Below, piece by piece: positions 16,092 through 23,897 of a stretch of 30,852 nt of DNA. The stretch is from the NCBI GenBank assembly GCA_964569425.1, contig CAZMVD010000040.1, forward strand, positions 1-30,852. The letters run 5' to 3'. This stretch comes from JACQXM01 sp964569425. Its GTDB lineage: Bacteria > Planctomycetota > Phycisphaerae > UBA1845. The notes beneath the pieces are model-generated. The model did not search any database, had not been told where the DNA came from, and worked only from the letters and a program-made list of their open reading frames with translations. Both the position numbers and the translations under genes were made by a program. How positions within the stretch are numbered: the first letter of the stretch is position 1; every line of letters begins with the position of its first letter.

Positions 16092-16385
16092 GGTGAATGC
16101 CTTCCCCGGTGCGCACCGAGTTCCCGCCTCCCCACGAACCGGCAAGACCGCGCGGACTCACCGGCCGCCTGGGCGGCTCGGCCGAAAACCACTTGATCGC
16201 ACCGGTGATTTCCCTGCAATTCGCGTGCCAATTGGTTGGATGATCGCCGGCTTCAAATCGTTTCACGCGGCGACTACAATCGCAACTTGCAATTCGACAT
16301 CGTGGCTATGCTTCGAAGTGCCCGGATTGTCGCCGTCCGGCCTTGTGGTTCAAATCTTCGCAATCAAGAAAACCGCATGCCGGGC
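16092..16385. promoter_or_regulatory. Leader/promoter region of the hdr-flx operon
   Basis: This 294-bp gap separates the kinase stop from hdrC. On the minus strand, TTGAAC (16353-16348) and GACAAT (16331-16326) with a 16-base spacer form the best promoter-like pair, which would imply a leader of roughly 230 bases. The motif TGCAATTCG occurs twice in direct orientation (16215-16223 and 16288-16296), a possible operator pair. A GCCGCC-TG-GGCGGC inverted repeat lies in the leader near 16164-16177. No coding frame is credible here. All of these are weak calls. Confidence 0.3.
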
Positions 16386-18791
16386 TCAGTGAGGCGACTC
16401 GTCCGGATGTTCTGGCTCAGTAGAAGGAGGTGTCGATTCGCGCGCTTTGGCGAGTTCGGCACGCGCTTGCAGAACGCGGGCGATCCATGGGTGGTCAGCC
16501 GGGAAGGCCTGACTGAACCGCGCATGCGCCTCATCGAGCAGATCCTCGGCTTCATCCAGACGGTTCAGCTTGATCAGGCAATTGCCCAATCCGGTCTGAA
16601 ATGCGGCGTGGTACCAATGGTCCTCGGGAAGTGTCCGCCCGGCAGCCTCCAGACCTTCGCGCAGCATGGTCTCGGCCTCGGTAAGCCGGTTCATATCCCG
16701 ATTGAGGGCCGCCAGATTGAAACGCGTCGCCAGCGTGTCGAGGTGACCCTCGCCCTGGACTCGCTCGAACCCCGCCAATGCATACCGATAGCGCTCTTCT
16801 GCCTCCTCAAGCCGGCCTTGCATCTTCAGGGCCAATCCCAGGTCATTCTGCGCAATCAGAACGTCCAGATGGTCCGGACCGAGAACGGCTTGCTGCCCGG
16901 CCAGCACACGCTGCAAGAGTTCGGAGGCCGCCGCGGGGTTCTTCAGCAGAATCAACACTTTGGCCTGATGGTTCATGGACTCCAAAGTGCTGGGGTGGTC
17001 TGCGCCGAGGACGCGCGTCCGGCCCTCCACCGCCTGCCCGAGAAGCTGATCGGCCTCCGTCAGGCGATTCATCTCTCGATAGAGATTCCCCAGCGCGCTC
17101 TTCGTCGCCAGGATATCCGGGTGGTCCGGCGCAAGGGTGGCGTTCCGTCCTTCCAGCGCCCGACGCAGCACCGCCTCGGCCTCGGCGGGTCGTCCCTGGT
17201 CCTGCATTACGATGCCGAGATTGTGGACGGCGGTCAGCGTTTCTCGATGAACGGAACCGTACGCCGATTCGAACGCGGCGACGGCGGAAGTCATGTGTTC
17301 TTCGGCGGGCGCGTACAGGCCCAGGCTCAGGTACGCCTGTCCGAGCGTGTCCTCGATCGCGCCGCGAATGTCCGGCTGGTCCGCGAAAGTGGTCGAGACC
17401 TGCTCTGAAGCGTTGTCCAGTAATTCCCGCAGCACCGCCACGTCTTTTCCCGCGGAACGCCGCGGATCGACCGAGCCGAGCATGTCGAGCAGAAAGCGAT
17501 TGACGCGCTGCGCCACAATGCGTTGGCGCTCTTCCCCTTGCCGCGCGGCGCTGGCCTGCACATACAAGGTCGTGCTGGTCACCAGCCCGGCCACAATGGA
17601 GACCAGCAGCGCGACGCCGGCCACAAAGGCCCCACGCCGCCGCGCAATGAACTTCCGCAACTGGTACGCCGCGCTGGCGGGCCGCGCCAGAATGGGCTGG
17701 TCGGTACGAAACCGGGCGATATCCTCGGCCAGGGCGCTGGCGCTGGTATAACGCTGCGCGCGATCCTTGGCGAGGGCCTTGAGGATGATGGTCTCGATAT
17801 CGCCGCGCAGCGCCGGATTCAACGCGGAAGGCTTAAGGGGCGGCGTATCACAGATGATCCGAATTACCTGCCCCATCGGGCAGCCTTTGATGTGGTACGG
17901 CATGCGCCCGGTGAGCATCTCAAACAACAGCACGCCCAACGAGTAGACGTCGCTGCGCGTGTCCACGTCCGCGGGGTCCCCCTGGAGCTGTTCCGGAGCC
18001 ATGTACGCGAGCGTGCCGCGCAGGTGACCCGCGTCGGTCAACATTGTGTCGGGCGAATCGGCGTCGGTGATGCGCGCCAGCCCGAAGTCCAGCACCTTGA
18101 CCTGTGGACCGATGGCCGACGTAGAGGCGGACATGGCACTCGACCCGCTCGCAGGGGCGTCGTCGCACACGATGATGTTGGTGGGCTTGAGATCGCGGTG
18201 GATCACTCCGCGCTGATGGGCGAAGCTCACCGTCTCGCAAATCCGTTCGAACACCGGCAGCATGGTGTGAATGCGCTGAGCCTCGGTGCTATCCCCCTGC
18301 GACTGGGTGCGGACGTATTCCAGGAGCGTGGGCCCCTGCACCAGTTCCATGGCGAAATAGGGACGCCCGTCGTCGGTGATTCCCGCGTCGTAAATCGCGG
18401 CGATGTGCGGATGGCGCAACCGCGCCAGCGAGAGAATCTCCCTCTCGAAGAGTTTTAGCTGCATCGAATGCGGCGCGTGCCCGGCGCGAATGACCTTCAA
18501 CGCCACCAGGCGCGACGGATGGCGCTGCCGCGCCTCGTACACCACGCCCATGCCGCCCCGCCCCAGTTCGCGAAGCACTTCGTAATTGGCCACCTTCGGC
18601 GGCGATTCGGCCGCCGGCCGCGCCAGCCCCTCCGCGACCGCTCCCCCAAAGAGCACGTCGACCCCCGGCGTATGGCCCTGCGGACGTTCGAGGAGCCGCT
18701 CCAGTTCGCCCGACCGCCCGCGCCACAGATCCCGCAACGCCTCGTCGACGTCGTCCGGACTGATACCAGGCACCTGAGATTCAGTGTCCAT
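16386..18791 (-). CDS. Transmembrane Ser/Thr protein kinase with C-terminal TPR repeats
   Basis: 801 residues. Kinase domain about 70-345: glycine loop LGRGGMGVVYEA (76-87), VALKV with Lys99, Glu of FEREIL, catalytic HRDLKPTN (198-205), DFGLARI (235-241), MAPEQL (264-269) and DVYSLGVLLFEMLTGRMPY. All catalytic residues are present, so it should be active. A membrane helix lies at about 386-411, and the rest (about 465-790) is a series of ~42-residue TPR units of the kinesin-light-chain type (LGNLYREMNRLTEADQLLGQAVEGR; repeated AEAVLRRAL-like helices). This puts the kinase in the cytoplasm and, if the helix is single, the TPRs outside. It overlaps the sigma-factor stop by 11 bases. The pairing is a known planctomycete arrangement; a role in controlling the sigma factor is inferred. 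Confidence 0.93.
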   Translation of the reverse strand: MDTESQVPGISPDDVDEALRDLWRGRSGELERLLERPQGHTPGVDVLFGGAVAEGLARPAAESPPKVANYEVLRELGRGGMGVVYEARQRHPSRLVALKVIRAGHAPHSMQLKLFEREILSLARLRHPHIAAIYDAGITDDGRPYFAMELVQGPTLLEYVRTQSQGDSTEAQRIHTMLPVFERICETVSFAHQRGVIHRDLKPTNIIVCDDAPASGSSAMSASTSAIGPQVKVLDFGLARITDADSPDTMLTDAGHLRGTLAYMAPEQLQGDPADVDTRSDVYSLGVLLFEMLTGRMPYHIKGCPMGQVIRIICDTPPLKPSALNPALRGDIETIILKALAKDRAQRYTSASALAEDIARFRTDQPILARPASAAYQLRKFIARRRGAFVAGVALLVSIVAGLVTSTTLYVQASAARQGEERQRIVAQRVNRFLLDMLGSVDPRRSAGKDVAVLRELLDNASEQVSTTFADQPDIRGAIEDTLGQAYLSLGLYAPAEEHMTSAVAAFESAYGSVHRETLTAVHNLGIVMQDQGRPAEAEAVLRRALEGRNATLAPDHPDILATKSALGNLYREMNRLTEADQLLGQAVEGRTRVLGADHPSTLESMNHQAKVLILLKNPAAASELLQRVLAGQQAVLGPDHLDVLIAQNDLGLALKMQGRLEEAEERYRYALAGFERVQGEGHLDTLATRFNLAALNRDMNRLTEAETMLREGLEAAGRTLPEDHWYHAAFQTGLGNCLIKLNRLDEAEDLLDEAHARFSQAFPADHPWIARVLQARAELAKARESTPPSTEPEHPDESPH

Positions 18792-19428
18792 GGCACGTGT
18801 CCCCGGCCAATTCGGCGTTCCCGGTCAGTCGCTCGCGCAACGCCCGGACGGCCCGCAGCAGGGTCATCGCCGCCGCCTGACGCGACACGCCCGTTTGTTC
18901 CGCGATCTGCGCCGTGGTGAGTTGATCAAAAAAGGCCAGCGTGATGACCGTCCGATACTCCTCGCGCAATCGGCTCAGTTCGCTCATGGTTCGCTGAAAC
19001 TGATCCGCACGATCGGCCGCGCTCAGGGGAGAAGTCGCACTGGCGGAGAGAAACTGCCACATGGGGCCGTGGGTCGATAGATGGGCGACGGTCGAATCGA
19101 GCGAAGCCGGGGCGGACTTTCCCCGTCCCGCCCCCGCCGGGTTTCGCAGAACGTCGGCCACCCTACGCGCCACGATGGTCGAGGCGAACGCGCGCAACAC
19201 GCCCACCGTGGCGGCCTTGAGTTCCGGCAGTCCGCGCAGCAGCGCTTCCATCGCTTGTTGGGTAAGATCCTCGACCAGGTCGAGCTGGGCAGCGGTGGGA
19301 TTCAGTCGCGCATAAACCATAAGCCGAATGCGATCGCTCATTGCCGTGGCCACCAGGTCCACGGCGTCCCGTGCGCCGCGCACGGCGGCGACGACGATGT
19401 CGTCAGTCAAGTCCGCAATCGGGGCCAT
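18781..19428 (-). CDS. Sigma-70 family (ECF-like) RNA polymerase sigma factor
   Basis: 215 residues. Region 2-like helices at about 20-100 (VYARLNPTAAQLDLVEDLTQQAMEALLRGLPEL...AFASTIVARRVADVLR) and a region 4 helix-turn-helix near the end (YRTVITLAFFDQLTTAQIAEQTGVSRQAAAMTLLRAVRALRERL). There is a loose linker rich in Ser/Ala (about 100-145). Divergent from classical ECF factors but of the type coupled to Ser/Thr kinases in planctomycetes. It overlaps the kinase gene by 11 bases, so both are made from one message. A promoter-like TTGGCG/TAAGAT sits so close to the ATG that the message may be leaderless. Target promoters unknown. Confidence 0.85.
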   Translation of the reverse strand: MAPIADLTDDIVVAAVRGARDAVDLVATAMSDRIRLMVYARLNPTAAQLDLVEDLTQQAMEALLRGLPELKAATVGVLRAFASTIVARRVADVLRNPAGAGRGKSAPASLDSTVAHLSTHGPMWQFLSASATSPLSAADRADQFQRTMSELSRLREEYRTVITLAFFDQLTTAQIAEQTGVSRQAAAMTLLRAVRALRERLTGNAELAGDTCHGH

Positions 19429-19437
19429 AGGAACACT

Positions 19438-19467
19438 ATCTTAGCCGCGGAGATCAGGCCGCGCCAA
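19438..19467 (-). promoter_or_regulatory. Predicted promoter of the sigma factor/kinase operon
   Basis: TTGGCG (19467-19462) and TAAGAT (19443-19438) lie 18 bases apart on the minus strand. Only 9 bases separate the -10 from the ATG at 19428, so transcription would start about 2-3 bases before the start codon. No Shine-Dalgarno is present, which agrees with a leaderless message. Confidence 0.4.
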
Positions 19468-19521
19468 AGAAAATGCCCATAGGCCGACTCAGTATTCGTT
19501 AAGTCGCGCCGACCACGGGGA

Positions 19522-19596
19522 TGTCACAGTCTGATAAACAGGATTGACGCCCCGATGGGACCGGGTCGCCCGGAAATCCGACCGACCACTGTGACA
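19522..19596. repeat. Perfect 9-bp inverted repeat between divergent genes
   Basis: TGTCACAGT (19522-19530) and its exact reverse complement ACTGTGACA (19588-19596) are separated by 57 bases in the 237-bp space between the sigma-factor gene and the fibre gene. It could be a pair of operator half-sites or the base of a long hairpin in the fibre-gene leader. I see no convincing -35/-10 for the fibre gene nearby, although TTGACG occurs at 19544-19549. Confidence 0.4.
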
Positions 19597-19665
19597 CCGG
19601 GCAACGTTGCGCGACTACTTACCTGTCGGGCGGAAATCTCACGACACGGACAGGAGAAACGGAAC

Positions 19666-21870
19666 ATGTACCTTCGGCGATTGATTCTCGGGTGTGCGGG
19701 TCTCTGGCTGATCGGACAGTCGGCGGCCATGGCCAACGTGGACAAGGGTGAATTCACGTATCGCGGCCAGCTCAAGCTCAACAGCGTGCCGGTCAACGAT
19801 ACCTGCGATTTCGCATTCAGCCTCTGGCGAGACGCGGTCAGCGCGCTCCCGGCGGACCAGGTCGGCGTGACGTTGACCTTCGACGGCGCCGGTGGAAACG
19901 ATGCGCCGATCGACGTATCGAACGGCCTGTTTTCGGCACTGCTGGATTTCGGACCGACGGTCTTTGTCGACGAAACGCGCTGGCTGGAGGTGGCGGTCCG
20001 CTGTCCCTCGGGCAATGGTGCCTACACGATATTAGCGCCCCGCGAGCAGATCACCGGCGCCCCCTATGCGATCCACACGCGGGGCATTTTCGTCAGCGAA
20101 GTGGGCGATGTCGGACTCGGCACCGATGCGCCGGAGGCGCCTTTCCACATGGTGGGCAACGGGCAGTTTCGCGGCAACCACATCGCGTTCTTCGAGAGCC
20201 GGAGCGGACCCTCGTCGGACGGCATCGCCATTCAACTCGACAACCCCAGCACCAACCGCGACAACAACTTCATTACCTTTTACAACGCCGACGAGATCGT
20301 GACCGGTCGCATCGAAGGGTTCGATCTGGAAAACGGCGACTGGATCGCCCCCCCACCGCTTCCCGATCCCAACCTCGTCTTTGATCCCGGGATCACCTAC
20401 AACCCCGATTGGATCGATCTCGGCGCCCTGCCGACGCTTAACTTCACGCCCGGCACGTTGCCTACGGTCCTCTTCACACCCGGTACCCTTCCCACCGCCA
20501 ATTTCACGCCCGGAACGCTCCCCTCGCTCACGTTCAGCGGCGGTAGTTTGCCCAATCTAACGTTCAGCGGCGGATCGCTTCCCAGTATTAATTTCACCCC
20601 GGGAAGCCTGCCATCCCTGAACTTCAATCCGGGCAATCTGCCCGCCCTCAGTTTCAGCGGCGGTACTCTGCCTTCCCATACCTTCAATCCGGGGACGCTT
20701 CCTTCCCTGAATATCAATTTCTTCACCGGTACCTATTCATTCAGCACCGGCACGCTGCCGTCGGCCACGTTTTCGACGGGCACCCTCCCCACCGCCAATT
20801 TCAGCAACGGCACCCTCCCGACCGCCAATTTTACGCCGGGAAGTCTGCCCACGTTGAACTTCTCGCCGGGTACACTGCCGACCGCCAATTTTACACCCGG
20901 CACGCTGCCGACCGCCAACTTCACCCCGGGCACACTCCCCTCGCTGACCTTCAGCGGCGGGTCGCTGCCGTCATTGAACTTCACGCCGGGCACCCTGCCG
21001 TCGCTTTCGTTCAATCCCGGGCGGCTGCCGCGTATCCTGGACGATCCGCTCACCTTCGGCCGCTTTGAATTGTCGTTCGATCTGCCCACGCCGGCGGATA
21101 TCGAGGCCCTCATGTGCTGGGCCAACGAAATGGGCGTCAGCGATTTCCTGACCTGGGACCCGGTGGCCATTGCCGTCACCGCACTGCGCGAAGCCGCGGC
21201 CGCCAAGTGTCGCGACGAGGGCGTCACCTATGGCTCCAAGGGGGCGGACTATGCCGAGTACCTGCCCAAGTTGAATCCACATGATCGCTTCCAGTTCGGC
21301 CAGCTTGTCGGCATTCACAACGGCAAGGTCAGCCTGAAGACCAAAGGCGCCGAGCAGATCATGGCCGTCTCCCGCGCGCCGGTCGTGGTCGGCAACGTGC
21401 CCCCCGACGGCGAAAAAGACAACTACGTCACGGTCGGTTTCATGGGCCAGCTGCCGGTCGTCGTGCGCGGCAAAGTGAAGTACGGCGATTACATCATTCC
21501 CTCCGGCATGGAGGACGGAACCGCCGTGGCCGTGTCGCCGCAGAAGCTGGACATTGAGCACCTCGGACAGGTCGTCGGTCGCGCCTGGTCGGAGTCGGAA
21601 AACAACGTCTACAGCCTCATCAACGTGGTCATCGGGCTCGATCACTACGAAGCGAAACTCATTCTCCAGCGGCAGCAGGATCGCCTCGAGTCACAATCGC
21701 GTGCCATCGATGGGCTGGTTGCTGAGAACGCCCACCTGAACGCGCAATTGACTTCCATGAACGATCAGCTTTCGGCGCTGATGACCAGTCTGCGCCATCT
21801 GGAAGATCAGGTTCAGGGACAGGCCGGTTGCCCGCAGCCGGTCGCGACGGTCGGTTTGAATCAGCAGTAG
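19666..21870 (+). CDS. Secreted fibre-like protein with decapeptide repeats, Peptidase_G2-like domain and coiled coil
   Basis: 734 residues from ATG 19666, chosen because AGGAG lies about 9 bases upstream and a signal peptide follows directly (MYLRRLILGCAGLWLIGQS...AMA). Residues ~25-140: a module common in exported bacterial proteins (GEFTYRGQLKLNSVPVNDTCDFAFSL ... RWLEVAVRCPSG, APREQITGAPYAIHT). Residues ~145-235: a tail-fibre-like segment (VGLGTDAPEAPFHMVGN; NFITFYNADEIVTGRIEG). Residues 254-452: 19 tandem units of the type GTLPTANFTP. Residues ~515-665: GADYAEYLPK...GQLVGIHNGKVSLKTKGAEQIMAVSRAPVVVGN, resembling the Peptidase_G2 intramolecular-chaperone domain of phage fibres, which cleaves itself. 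Residues ~668-715: coiled coil. A trimeric surface fibre is the best reading; function unknown. Followed 25 bases later by a small secreted EF-hand protein gene. Confidence 0.85.
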   Translation: MYLRRLILGCAGLWLIGQSAAMANVDKGEFTYRGQLKLNSVPVNDTCDFAFSLWRDAVSALPADQVGVTLTFDGAGGNDAPIDVSNGLFSALLDFGPTVFVDETRWLEVAVRCPSGNGAYTILAPREQITGAPYAIHTRGIFVSEVGDVGLGTDAPEAPFHMVGNGQFRGNHIAFFESRSGPSSDGIAIQLDNPSTNRDNNFITFYNADEIVTGRIEGFDLENGDWIAPPPLPDPNLVFDPGITYNPDWIDLGALPTLNFTPGTLPTVLFTPGTLPTANFTPGTLPSLTFSGGSLPNLTFSGGSLPSINFTPGSLPSLNFNPGNLPALSFSGGTLPSHTFNPGTLPSLNINFFTGTYSFSTGTLPSATFSTGTLPTANFSNGTLPTANFTPGSLPTLNFSPGTLPTANFTPGTLPTANFTPGTLPSLTFSGGSLPSLNFTPGTLPSLSFNPGRLPRILDDPLTFGRFELSFDLPTPADIEALMCWANEMGVSDFLTWDPVAIAVTALREAAAAKCRDEGVTYGSKGADYAEYLPKLNPHDRFQFGQLVGIHNGKVSLKTKGAEQIMAVSRAPVVVGNVPPDGEKDNYVTVGFMGQLPVVVRGKVKYGDYIIPSGMEDGTAVAVSPQKLDIEHLGQVVGRAWSESENNVYSLINVVIGLDHYEAKLILQRQQDRLESQSRAIDGLVAENAHLNAQLTSMNDQLSALMTSLRHLEDQVQGQAGCPQPVATVGLNQQ
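20425..21021 (+). repeat. In-frame 30-bp tandem repeat block (19 decapeptide units)
   Basis: Nineteen consecutive units code for a decapeptide with the pattern [TS]-L-P-[ST]-x-x-F-x-[PG]-G. Eighteen are exactly 10 residues; the tenth is an irregular 19-residue unit around the NINFFTGTYSF segment. Leu-Pro and Gly are nearly invariant, Phe recurs five residues after Leu. The units are degenerate at DNA level with many synonymous changes, so the amino-acid pattern is under selection rather than freshly duplicated. Two near-identical units (TLPTANFTPG) stand side by side near 20880-20940. Confidence 0.92.
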
Positions 21871-21895
21871 CGGCTCTGACAGAAGGAGTCATACG

Positions 21896-22315
21896 ATGAA
21901 GACCACAACCCTGGTACGCGTGGCTGCGGTTTGCGCCTGTTGCTTGTCACCTGCCCTGTGGGCCTCCGGGGACAGCTCGTCCTACGAACTGGTCCGTTCG
22001 ACGATCACCGGAGGCGGACCCACCGTGGGCATAGGCGGCGGATTCGAGTTGACCGGCACCGTTGAACCAAACGACACCCACACTTCGGGCGGCGACGGCT
22101 ACGACCTCGCCGGTGGGTTCACGATCCCGGTGGTTCCCACCGATTGCGACGAGGACGGTTACGTCTCCTGGACCGATTACGCGGCGTTCGAAGCCTGCTT
22201 CAACGGCCCCGATGGATTATTGCCGGACGGGTGCGACTGCTATGACGTCAATCGCGATTCCCGCGTCGACCTGATCGACTTCGCCGAGGCGCAGGTCTAC
22301 TTCACCGGACCGTAG
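21896..22315 (+). CDS. Small secreted protein with dockerin-like EF-hand pair
   Basis: 139 residues; AAGGAG at 21883-21888 sets the start. Signal peptide at residues 1-23 (MKTTTLVRVAAVCACCLSPALWA). The middle SSYELVRSTITGGGPTVGIGGGFELTGTV ... GGDGYDLAGGFTIP is the planctomycete exported motif in which a glycine-rich segment is followed by (F/Y)-(E/D)-L-(T/A)-G-G-F. The C-terminus has two Ca-binding loops, DCDEDGYVSWTDYAAFEACF and CYDVNRDSRVDLIDFAEAQ, as in type I dockerins. It follows the fibre gene by 25 bases and may be co-transcribed, which suggests a shared extracellular role, possibly Ca-dependent attachment. No enzyme domain is seen. Confidence 0.85.
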   Translation: MKTTTLVRVAAVCACCLSPALWASGDSSSYELVRSTITGGGPTVGIGGGFELTGTVEPNDTHTSGGDGYDLAGGFTIPVVPTDCDEDGYVSWTDYAAFEACFNGPDGLLPDGCDCYDVNRDSRVDLIDFAEAQVYFTGP

Positions 22316-22354
22316 AATGTCTGCCCGTTCAGTGGGGATGTCACGCTCTCCGGG

Positions 22355-22378
22355 ACCGCGGCTTTCCCACGCCGCGGT
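22355..22378 (+). terminator. GC hairpin after the EF-hand protein gene
   Basis: ACCGCGGC (22355-22362), an 8-base loop, and GCCGCGGT (22371-22378) form a perfect 8-bp stem that can be extended by wobble pairs, 40 bases past the stop codon at 22315. Only three T residues close it, so it would be a weak or factor-dependent terminator. It could instead be part of the mgtC-like leader, since that gene begins 120 bases further on. Confidence 0.4.
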
Positions 22379-22497
22379 TTCCGGTATGGTAACAGCCTGT
22401 CACGACGCAGGGGTCGGCGGGCGCCCGCCGCGAAACCCGCGGCGCTCAGTGGCCGCAAGCCCGCCCGCACCGCTCGCCGTCGTGACTGGTTGGTGCC

Positions 22498-23232
22498 ATG
22501 GCAAGCTTCGAGAGAATCTGGCCGTACCTCGGCGATCTGCACGGTGTGCTCCCGCCCCATTGGGCCGGCGTGGTGCTGGTGCTCTGCTCGGTGGTCTGCG
22601 GCATGATCGTGGGTGTCGAGCGGGAATCGAAGCAGAAACCCGCCGGCATGCGCACGGTGACGCTCATCTGTGTGGGCAGCACCATCTTCACGCTTGCCTC
22701 CGTGCTTATCGCGGGCGATTCCGCTGACCGCACCCGCATCGCCGCGCAGGTGGTCACCGGAGTCGGCTTCCTCGGCGCGGGAGCGATCATCCGCGACCGC
22801 GGAGCGATCATCGGTCTGACCACCGGCGCGTCGATCTGGTGCGTGGCCGCCATTGGTATGTTGATCGGCGGCGGCTACGCGGGCGCCGGCGTCGTGCTGA
22901 CGGCCGTCGTCATCCTGATGCTCAGCGTCGTCGGGCGGGTGGAACGCGGGATTGAGGGCCGCTGCCGACTGGCCCGCTGCCGCATCGTCTACCGGCCGGA
23001 GCACGGCGTGACCAAGGTCCGCCTCCTTCACGTGCTCGATCAGCACCACGTGTCGCAGCGCGACTGGCGCATTGCCGCCGAGGGGGACCGGGAGGTACTG
23101 GAACTCTCCGTGTGCCAGAACCACCAGGTACACCGTACGATACTGTTCGAACTAGCCGAGGTCGGCGGCGTGGAAGCCATCGAGCAACGGCCGATGGAAC
23201 CAGGCGCCGACAAACGAACGCCTCCCCGATGA
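22498..23232 (+). CDS. MgtC/SapB family membrane protein
   Basis: 244 residues. The family core is clear: MIVGVERESKQKPAGMRTVTLICVGSTIFTL, then DRTRIAAQVVTGVGFLGAGAIIRDRGAIIGLTTGASIWCVAAIGMLIGGGYAGAGVV, covering about five membrane helices (about 20-145). The Arg/Glu/Gly-rich first loop and the GFLGAGAI motif are diagnostic. The C-terminal ~90 residues are a soluble ACT-like or divergent tail. MgtC-type proteins are linked to Mg limitation and membrane energy regulation; MgtC/SapB members outside pathogens are mostly uncharacterised. No clear Shine-Dalgarno precedes the ATG. A TATGGT at 22385-22390 might be a -10. Confidence 0.9.
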   Translation: MASFERIWPYLGDLHGVLPPHWAGVVLVLCSVVCGMIVGVERESKQKPAGMRTVTLICVGSTIFTLASVLIAGDSADRTRIAAQVVTGVGFLGAGAIIRDRGAIIGLTTGASIWCVAAIGMLIGGGYAGAGVVLTAVVILMLSVVGRVERGIEGRCRLARCRIVYRPEHGVTKVRLLHVLDQHHVSQRDWRIAAEGDREVLELSVCQNHQVHRTILFELAEVGGVEAIEQRPMEPGADKRTPPR

Positions 23233-23270
23233 TGCTTCAGTGATTGCACTGGGAACCAAAGGCGAATTGA

Positions 23271-23897
23271 CTATTCGGCGGAAGCAGCTGAATTGCTCTC
23301 TGTCTCAAACACCGGTGCAATGTGGCGGTTCACTTCGTCTACAAACGCCTCAAACCCCGTAGCGCTTGCATTGCGGCAACGATCCAGCCGCACCTCGGCG
23401 GCAACAGCCTCCCATATCTCAAGTGGGCGCTCGGTCCGCCGCGGGCTCAGCGCTAACAATTCTTCCAAGGCCTGTTTCGCGTTTGATACCTTGCCGGGGT
23501 TGGGAATCTTCGTTTCCGGCGACAGTTCCAAGGCGCGCTGAACAGCGACATTATCGTCCAGCAACCACGCCTCGCCGTGCGGGCTCGCCTCACCCAAGGC
23601 CATGGGCAGGTTTTCACCCTTCGCTGCAAGGGATTCCCTGCCTTGCTGCAACTCCTTCCGGCGGCTGCCTTTCTTCGACTTGTCTGAATCAAGTGTGACA
23701 ACCAGCCCTGCTGCTCGTACTCCGCGTGCTTGAAGCGCCGCAAAGCGCAGTTTGCGCGAATATCCCCGGCCTCCTTGATGAAGCCGCGCCCACGGCCGGA
23801 ACACTTCCTCGAACCGTTTTGTCAGGATTCCCTCGACCAGCCGAGGAACGGTGATGCGATCCCGCTCGCCGTCGCCCACAAAAAGCAGCCGCGTCAT
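23271..23897 (-). CDS. TOPRIM-like protein partner of an OLD-like ATPase (DUF4276-like)
   Basis: 208 residues from ATG 23897, which overlaps the ATPase stop as ATGA. A TOPRIM-like arrangement is visible: FVGDGERDR with Glu11, then GLVVTLDSDKSKKGSRRKEL with the D-x-D pair at 70 and 72, and ASPHGEAWLLDD with Glu109. The HGEAWLLDD element resembles the (H/P)xEAWLLAD motif of DUF4276-type proteins found beside AAA ATPases. TOPRIM partners in OLD, Gabija and PARIS-type systems are metal-dependent nucleases; nuclease activity here is inferred. Length and motifs differ from the DUF4435-type AriB. The gene ends 39 bases from the convergent mgtC-like gene. Confidence 0.6.
   Translation of the reverse strand: MTRLLFVGDGERDRITVPRLVEGILTKRFEEVFRPWARLHQGGRGYSRKLRFAALQARGVRAAGLVVTLDSDKSKKGSRRKELQQGRESLAAKGENLPMALGEASPHGEAWLLDDNVAVQRALELSPETKIPNPGKVSNAKQALEELLALSPRRTERPLEIWEAVAAEVRLDRCRNASATGFEAFVDEVNRHIAPVFETESNSAASAE

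Noticed and set aside
20425..21021. Regular ~30-bp repeats suggesting a CRISPR array
   Set aside because: The repeats are contiguous with no unique spacers, remain in frame and vary at synonymous positions, so they encode a protein repeat.
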